From the NCBI GenBank assembly GCA_005888425.1, contig VAZF01000163.1:1-10301 (forward strand): a stretch of 10,301 bases of DNA. The letters run 5' to 3'. Made by a program: the position numbers and the translations under genes. Origin of the DNA: Alphaproteobacteria bacterium (GTDB lineage Bacteria > Pseudomonadota > Alphaproteobacteria > ATCC43930 > CGMCC-115725). The stretch's first letter is position 1. Every line of letters starts with the position of its first letter. A model generated the notes under the pieces. The model had not been told where the DNA came from. It worked only from the letters and a program-made list of their open reading frames with translations, and did not search any database. Positions 6,075 through 10,301 of the stretch are shown here, one piece after another.

Positions 6075-7592
6075 ATGCCCGACCGAAATCACAGCGCGGT
6101 GGCCAGTCGGATCGCGGTCGTCGATGTCGGCTCTAACTCGCTGCGCCTTGTCGTCTACGAGCGGCTCGGCGCGACGCTGCTGCCGCTCCTCAACGAAAAG
6201 GTCATGTGCGCGCTCGGCCGCGGCATTGCCGCGACCGGTCGGCTCAACCCGGACGGCGTCGCGCTTGCCTTTGCCAATGTGCAGCGCTTTGTCGCGTTGG
6301 CGCGGGCGCTCGCGGTCGACCACCTCGCGATCATTGCAACCGCCGCGGTGCGCGAAGCCGCGGACGGCGCCGCGTTCGCCGCCGAGATCGAAGCGCTTTG
6401 CGGGATCCCGGTGCGGATCATCGATGGCGGCGAAGAGGGAAGGTTGTCGGCGGCGGGCGTGCTCGCCGGCATCCCTTATGCGGATGGCGTCGTCGGCGAT
6501 CTCGGGGGCGGCAGCGTCGAGCTGGTGCGGGTCGATGCGACAACGACGCCGGCGGTCGGCGCGGGTGTCAGCCTGCCGCTCGGGCCGCTGCGACTCGCCG
6601 AATTCGGCGATAACCGCAAGGCCGTCATCGAGCAGATCGAAGCGGCGCTCCCGGCCGCGCCGGTGTTACGCGAATGCGCCGGCCGGGCGCTTTATCTCGT
6701 TGGCGGGGCGTGGCGCGCGATCGCGCGGCTCCATATCGAGCAGACCCGCTACCCGCTGCACATCATCCATCAATACAAGATCGCGCGGCGCCCGGCGGAA
6801 GCCTTTCTCGAACTTGTCGCCGCGCAATCGCGCCGCTCGTTGGAGCGCGTCACCGGCATGAGCCGGCGCCGTCTCGAAGTCGTGCCGCTCGCCGCGACGA
6901 TCCTGCGCCGGCTGATCGCCGCCGGGAGACCCGACCGGCTCGTCTTTTCCGCGTTCGGTTTGCGCGAGGGCTATGCCTATGGCGTGCTGCCGGGCGGTGA
7001 ACGCGCCGACCCGCTGATCGCCGGCGCGATGACGATGGCGCGCCGCCAGAGCCGGCCGGGAAATGATGGCGACCGTTTGCTGCGCTGGATATCGCCGGTC
7101 TTCCCGCGCCTCAACGAGGCCCGGCGCCGGCTCTACCGCGCTGCTTGCTGGCTCAGCGACACGGCCTGGACCGAGCATCCGGATTACCGCGCCGAACTTG
7201 CGTTCCTGCGCAGCCTGCGCATGCCGGTCGGCGCGATCGAGCATTCCGAACGCGCCTTTATCGCGCTGGCGATGCACGCCCGTTATGGCGGCCCCGCCGA
7301 CGACCCAGTCAAGACCGCGGCGCTGCCCTTACTCGACGACGATGCCGCCGCGGAGGCGCGCTCGCTAGGGTTGGCGCTGCGCCTCGCCTACACGCTGTGC
7401 GGCGGCGCACTCGATCTCCTGGATCAGGTGTTGCTCGACGCGAAGAGCAATGCACTTGTCCTCGAACTGCCGGCGAGCGGCGGCCTGTTTGTCGGCGAGG
7501 CGGTGCAGCGCCGGCTCGACGCGTTCGGCCGCGCCATGGGGCTCGCAACCCGGACCGAGCGCCGCCTCAACCCGACGCCCGTGCTCGCTTAG
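6075..7592 (+). CDS. ppx: Exopolyphosphatase, Ppx/GppA family
   Basis: The product (505 residues from ATG 6075) belongs to the ASKHA-fold Ppx/GppA phosphatases, which release phosphate from polyphosphate ends; some members instead hydrolyse pppGpp. The first phosphate motif is DVGSNSLR (17-24). GGEEGR (118-123) carries the catalytic glutamate, Glu120 or Glu121 (compare Glu121 of E. coli Ppx). The second phosphate motif is DLGGGS (142-147), and VGGAWRAIARL follows as the later conserved block. The C-terminal half is a helical extension with AMHARYGG and runs to the end as in full-length family members. Its place directly after ppk favours polyphosphate as substrate, but GppA activity cannot be excluded. 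A frame open from TTG 6033 would overlap ppk and is less likely; ATG 6075 itself has only a weak ribosome site (CCAGG at 6056-6060). The 3' end overlaps the end of rnd on the other strand by 26 bases. Confidence 0.94.
   Translation: MPDRNHSAVASRIAVVDVGSNSLRLVVYERLGATLLPLLNEKVMCALGRGIAATGRLNPDGVALAFANVQRFVALARALAVDHLAIIATAAVREAADGAAFAAEIEALCGIPVRIIDGGEEGRLSAAGVLAGIPYADGVVGDLGGGSVELVRVDATTTPAVGAGVSLPLGPLRLAEFGDNRKAVIEQIEAALPAAPVLRECAGRALYLVGGAWRAIARLHIEQTRYPLHIIHQYKIARRPAEAFLELVAAQSRRSLERVTGMSRRRLEVVPLAATILRRLIAAGRPDRLVFSAFGLREGYAYGVLPGGERADPLIAGAMTMARRQSRPGNDGDRLLRWISPVFPRLNEARRRLYRAACWLSDTAWTEHPDYRAELAFLRSLRMPVGAIEHSERAFIALAMHARYGGPADDPVKTAALPLLDDDAAAEARSLGLALRLAYTLCGGALDLLDQVLLDAKSNALVLELPASGGLFVGEAVQRRLDAFGRAMGLATRTERRLNPTPVLA
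7567..7592. other. Convergent 3' overlap of ppx and rnd
   Basis: The TGA of rnd (7567-7569, - strand) lies inside the ppx frame and the TAG of ppx (7590-7592) lies inside rnd, so the last codons of both genes share 26 bases. There is no room for a separate terminator between them, and readthrough transcripts would be antisense to each other. Confidence 0.9.
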
Positions 7593-8757
7593 CCTCGTCG
7601 CGCCGTTCCGGGAGCGGCACGAGCTCGATCTTGTTGTTGCCGGCGGTCAGCGCGAGCCGGCCATGCTTTAACGCCAGCGCGTCATTGCCGAACACATCGC
7701 GCCGCCAGCCCGACAGAGCGCGCACCGGCGCATTGTCATCGGCGGCAATCGCTTCGAGGTCGTCCGCCGAGGCGACCAGTTTCTGCGCCACCTGGAAATC
7801 CTCGCAGCGCTGCTTGAGCAAGACGCGCAGCAGTTCGATCAAGGGGCCGATGCCCGGCGGCGCCTCGGCCTTCGCCGGGACCGCAGGCGGCGGATCGGGG
7901 TCGGCGAGCCCGTCGGCGATGGCGGCGAGGATCTCTTTGCCGAGCTTCCCTTCGGCGACACCCTTGCCGAGACTGCGGGTGCGCGCCAGCGCCTCAATTG
8001 TTTTCGGCGCGTGCGAGGCAATTTCCAGCACCGCCTCGTCCCGCATGATGCGGCCGCGCGGCAAGTCGCGCTGCTGCGCCGCCTGTTCACGCCATGCCGC
8101 CAGCGCGCGGAGCACACCGAGAAACTTGCCGTCGGCGCGGCCGCGGATGCGAAAGCGGCGCCATGCCTGATGCGGGTCGCTGCGGTAGATCGCCGGGTCG
8201 ACAAGATCGCCCATCTCCTCGGCGAACCAGGCGGTTCGGCCGTTCTCGGCGAGGAGATGCTGCAGCCGGTCATAGACGGTGCGCAGATGCACGACATCGG
8301 CCAGCGCGTAATTGATCTGCCGCTCGGTCAGCGGCCGGTGCGCCCAGTCGGTAAAGCGCGAGGCCTTGTCGAGGCTCGCACCGGCGAGCCGCTTGACGAG
8401 GGTCTCGTAGCTGACCGCATCGCCAAAACCGCACACCATCGCGGCGACCTGGGTGTCAAAGATGGGGTGCGGCACCTCGCCCGAGAGCTGGAAGAAGATC
8501 TCCAGATCCTGGCGCGCCGCGTGAAACACCTTGAGGGTGCTGGGGTCCGACATCAGCGCCAGCAGCGGCTTCAGGTCGATGCCCTCGGCCAAGGCGTCGA
8601 TCGCGATCGCCTCCCCGGGGCCCGCCACCTGCACGACGCAGAGGATCGGCCAGTAGGTGCGCTCGCGCATGAACTCGGTATCGATGGTGACGAATTCCGC
8701 CCCTTTTTGGCGGGCGCAGAATGCCGCCACGGCGTCACTGTCCGTAATCAGGCTCAT
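7567..8757 (-). CDS. rnd: Ribonuclease D
   Basis: RNase D is a 3'-5' exonuclease that trims tRNA precursors and other structured RNAs. The 396-residue product has an N-terminal DEDDy exonuclease domain with Asp26 and Glu28 (IDTEF), Asp84 (HAARQDLEIF), and Tyr150 and Asp154 (YALADVVHL). These match Asp28, Glu30, Asp85, Tyr151 and Asp155 of E. coli RNase D in order and spacing. An HRDC domain follows at about 210-285 (WREQAAQQRDLPRGRIMRDE and beyond). The linker after it is rich in proline and alanine, and a short C-terminal part ends in a basic tail. All catalytic residues are present. The ATG at 8757 has no strong Shine-Dalgarno sequence. The nitronate monooxygenase gene lies 49 bases upstream on the same strand, so the two may be co-transcribed. 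The last 26 bases overlap ppx in convergent orientation. Confidence 0.96.
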   Translation of the reverse strand: MSLITDSDAVAAFCARQKGAEFVTIDTEFMRERTYWPILCVVQVAGPGEAIAIDALAEGIDLKPLLALMSDPSTLKVFHAARQDLEIFFQLSGEVPHPIFDTQVAAMVCGFGDAVSYETLVKRLAGASLDKASRFTDWAHRPLTERQINYALADVVHLRTVYDRLQHLLAENGRTAWFAEEMGDLVDPAIYRSDPHQAWRRFRIRGRADGKFLGVLRALAAWREQAAQQRDLPRGRIMRDEAVLEIASHAPKTIEALARTRSLGKGVAEGKLGKEILAAIADGLADPDPPPAVPAKAEAPPGIGPLIELLRVLLKQRCEDFQVAQKLVASADDLEAIAADDNAPVRALSGWRRDVFGNDALALKHGRLALTAGNNKIELVPLPERRDEAKRARASG

Positions 8758-8806
8758 TGCCGAGGGCTATACCATTTTACCCGCCGCCGCCGAAAGCCCG
8801 AGCCGG

Positions 8807-9895
8807 CTATGCCGGGAGGAGCGCCTCGGCCTCCTCCCAAAGCCGGCGGACGATCTCACCGGCCGGCTCGCGCCTAGCCAGCGCCGCTGCCTGCCCGGCC
8901 CAGGCCTGCATGCGCTGCACATCGGCCGATTTGGCCGCTGCCTCGCGCATCGGTGTCGTCAGGCCGCGCTGCACCGGATAGGGGGCCGGCCGCGGTGCCT
9001 CGGGTGCAGCGGCCGCGCGCGCGTAATCGGTCGCGATCGATCGCCCGAGCCGGCCGGAGAAGGCGCGGGTCGGCATGGTAGCCTCGGGCTCCAGCTCGGC
9101 GAGCGCATCGGCCCAGGCCGGATGCACTTGGGGGGCGGCTTCGGGCGACCGCAGAAGCGCGGTGCCGACCTGCACCGCGCTGGCGCCGAGAATCAGCGCG
9201 GCGGCGACCCCGCGTCCATCAGCGATGCCGCCCGTCGCGATGACCGGCACCGAGAGCTTGTCGGCAAGCCGCGGCACGAGCGCAAAGAGGCCGACGGTCT
9301 GCCGCTCGGCCTCGGCCGCATCGAAGGCGCCGCGATGGCCGCCCGCCTCGAAACCCTGCGCGACCACCGCATCGGCGCCGGCATCCTCGGCCGCGCGCGC
9401 CTCGGCCAGGGTCGTCGCGCAGGCGAACCAGGCGATGCCGCGCGCCTTCAACTCGGCGACGAGCTTCTCCGGAAAGAGACCCATGATCGTCGAGACCACG
9501 CGCGGCGCCGCGGCGAGCAACGCGTCACACTGCATCGCGAAATCGAGCGGCTTCGCGTCGCCCGCATCGGGCAGCACCGGCGGACCCCATTGCCCAAGGA
9601 AATCGCGCACCCGGATCTCGTGCTCGGCATCGCGCACGGGCTCCGGATCGGGGACCCACAGATTGATCTGGAACGTGCCGTTGCTCTGGCCTCGGAATTG
9701 TTGCGCCCAGCCGGCGATACCGTCCGGCGAGGTCATCAGCGCGCCGAGCGCGCCCATGCCGCCGGCATTGCCGACCGCCGCCGCCAAACCAACCGGAGAG
9801 GCGCCGGCCATCGGCGCTTGCAGGATGGGGACGCGCAGCCCGAATCGCCGGCAAAAGGCTTCGGCGCGCTCGCGCGGGCTCCGCTGTTGCGGCAT
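8807..9895 (-). CDS. Nitronate monooxygenase (NMO/2-nitropropane dioxygenase family)
   Basis: The 362-residue product is an FMN-dependent TIM-barrel enzyme of the nitronate monooxygenase family, which oxidises alkyl nitronates such as propionate-3-nitronate with oxygen. PILQAPMAG (23-31) is the N-terminal signature. GFEAGGHRG (181-189) holds His187, the likely catalytic histidine. TGGIADGRG (221-229) and GASAVQVGTALL (237-248) form the flavin-phosphate binding part, and WAGQAA (332-337) is the conserved tail motif. These patterns fit class I NMO, although FabK-like and other 2-NPD relatives look similar, so the substrate is not certain. No signal peptide or extra domain is seen. The ATG at 9895 has GGAG (complement of 9902-9905) 6 bases upstream. 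It lies upstream of rnd on the same strand, and the 49-base gap between them shows no obvious terminator. Confidence 0.92.
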   Translation of the reverse strand: MPQQRSPRERAEAFCRRFGLRVPILQAPMAGASPVGLAAAVGNAGGMGALGALMTSPDGIAGWAQQFRGQSNGTFQINLWVPDPEPVRDAEHEIRVRDFLGQWGPPVLPDAGDAKPLDFAMQCDALLAAAPRVVSTIMGLFPEKLVAELKARGIAWFACATTLAEARAAEDAGADAVVAQGFEAGGHRGAFDAAEAERQTVGLFALVPRLADKLSVPVIATGGIADGRGVAAALILGASAVQVGTALLRSPEAAPQVHPAWADALAELEPEATMPTRAFSGRLGRSIATDYARAAAAPEAPRPAPYPVQRGLTTPMREAAAKSADVQRMQAWAGQAAALARREPAGEIVRRLWEEAEALLPA

Positions 9896-9955
9896 TGCTC
9901 ACTCCGTCTCAGAAATTCCGGCAACCTGCCGGGCCGGCTTAGGCATACACGAATT

Positions 9956-9981
9956 GAGCTCCACGCTTAACCGCGTGGCTC
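9956..9981. repeat. Small hairpin in the divergent NMO/hydrolase intergenic region
   Basis: CCACGC (9961-9966) pairs perfectly with GCGTGG (9973-9978) around the loop TTAACC. GAG (9956-9958) can extend the stem with CTC (9979-9981), leaving a two-base bulge. The heptamer CGCTTAA occurs at 9964-9970 and again at 9982-9988, 18 bases apart. This lies 46 bases before the hydrolase ATG, where an operator or a 5' leader element could be. Function is unknown. Confidence 0.4.
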
Positions 9982-10017
9982 CGCTTAAGATGCCACAGGT
10001 GAATTGCAGGAAAAAGC

Positions 10018-10023
10018 GAGGGG
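10018..10023 (+). promoter_or_regulatory. Shine-Dalgarno-like sequence of the hydrolase gene
   Basis: GAGGGG lies shortly before the ATG at 10027 (3 bases from the last G, 5 from GAGG) and supports this start. The spacing is on the short side. Confidence 0.55.
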
Positions 10024-10026
10024 CCG

Positions 10027-10301
10027 ATGACGGAAGCGCTGAATTTCACGGCAAGCGATGGGCTATCGCTGGCTTATTACACCGATGATTTCACCGATCC
10101 GTCGAAGAAGGCGCCGACGCTCTTGTTGCTGCATGCCGCGATGGGCAGCGCGCGGCGCTATTTCGCCTGGGTCCCGCATCTCGCCCGCGACTGGCGCGTC
10201 GTGCGGCTCGATCTGCGCGGCCACGGCCGATCGCAGGTGCCGCCGGCCGAGCAGATGCTGACGCTCGATCGGCTCGTGTTGGACGTCGCCGAACTGCTGG
10301 A
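10027..10301 (+). CDS. Alpha/beta hydrolase, 5' part only
   Basis: The first 91 residues of an alpha/beta-hydrolase-fold protein are present; the gene continues past the window end. After a short first strand comes LLLLHAAMGSARRYFAWV (32-49), which holds the oxyanion-hole region normally written HG-x-G; here the residue after His36 is Ala37. The next strand gives VVRLDLRGHGRS (58-69), a very typical block of the fold. The catalytic Ser, Asp and His would lie beyond the window, so activity cannot be judged. The substrate could be an ester, lactone or similar compound (the family includes 3-oxoadipate enol-lactonases and haloperoxidase-like esterases). The start at 10027 is supported by GAGGGG just upstream. 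It is divergent from the nitronate monooxygenase gene across 131 bases. Confidence 0.85.
   Translation, partial: MTEALNFTASDGLSLAYYTDDFTDPSKKAPTLLLLHAAMGSARRYFAWVPHLARDWRVVRLDLRGHGRSQVPPAEQMLTLDRLVLDVAELL

Noticed and set aside
8774..8779. TAAAAT on the - strand as a -10 element for rnd
   Set aside because: No -35-like sequence at 16-18 bases upstream, and it would leave a leader of only about nine bases.
8657..9970. Open frame of 437 codons on the + strand, antisense to the nitronate monooxygenase and the start of rnd
   Set aside because: It is in codon register with the nitronate monooxygenase, is rich in Arg and Gly as GC-rich shadows are, and has no motif of its own.

Overview
The window is a GC-rich (by eye about two thirds G+C, not counted), gene-dense bacterial chromosome segment with very short intergenic gaps. 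Codon choice, the adjacent ppk-ppx-rnd genes and the style of the housekeeping proteins suggest an alphaproteobacterium (a Hyphomicrobiales or Rhodospirillales type is plausible). This is an inference; no rRNA or tRNA is present to place it better. I see no insertion sequence, phage gene, CRISPR array, toxin-antitoxin pair or other mobile signature.

Left part (1-2667, + strand): the 3' half of a zinc-type alcohol dehydrogenase, a Sir2-family NAD-dependent deacylase, a classical short-chain dehydrogenase (SDR) and a small cupin resembling cysteine dioxygenase. The last three are separated by only 16 and 13 bases, each downstream start has a good Shine-Dalgarno sequence, and they look like one operon, possibly led by the alcohol dehydrogenase. 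The theme is NAD(P)-linked alcohol/carbonyl chemistry beside an NAD-consuming deacylase. A convergent Gfo/Idh/MocA oxidoreductase (2698-3711, - strand) meets this operon at a 30-base gap holding a GC-rich hairpin that could stop transcription from both sides.

Middle part (3712-7592, + strand): a 172-base divergent intergenic region with a candidate sigma-70-like promoter, then polyphosphate kinase (ppk) and an exopolyphosphatase of the Ppx/GppA family (ppx), 28 bases apart. Together they make and degrade polyphosphate. Key catalytic residues of both are present.

Right part (7567-10301): ribonuclease D (rnd) and, upstream of it on the same - strand, a nitronate monooxygenase-type flavoenzyme. 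The rnd 3' end overlaps the ppx 3' end by 26 bases in convergent orientation. A 131-base divergent region with a small hairpin and a repeated heptamer separates the nitronate monooxygenase from the 5' part of an alpha/beta hydrolase gene that runs off the window.

Overall this is an ordinary core/metabolic region. I found no convincing previously undescribed system. The points most worth checking are the sirtuin-SDR-cupin operon with its uncharacterised cupin, the corrected ppk start, and a few small non-coding structures.
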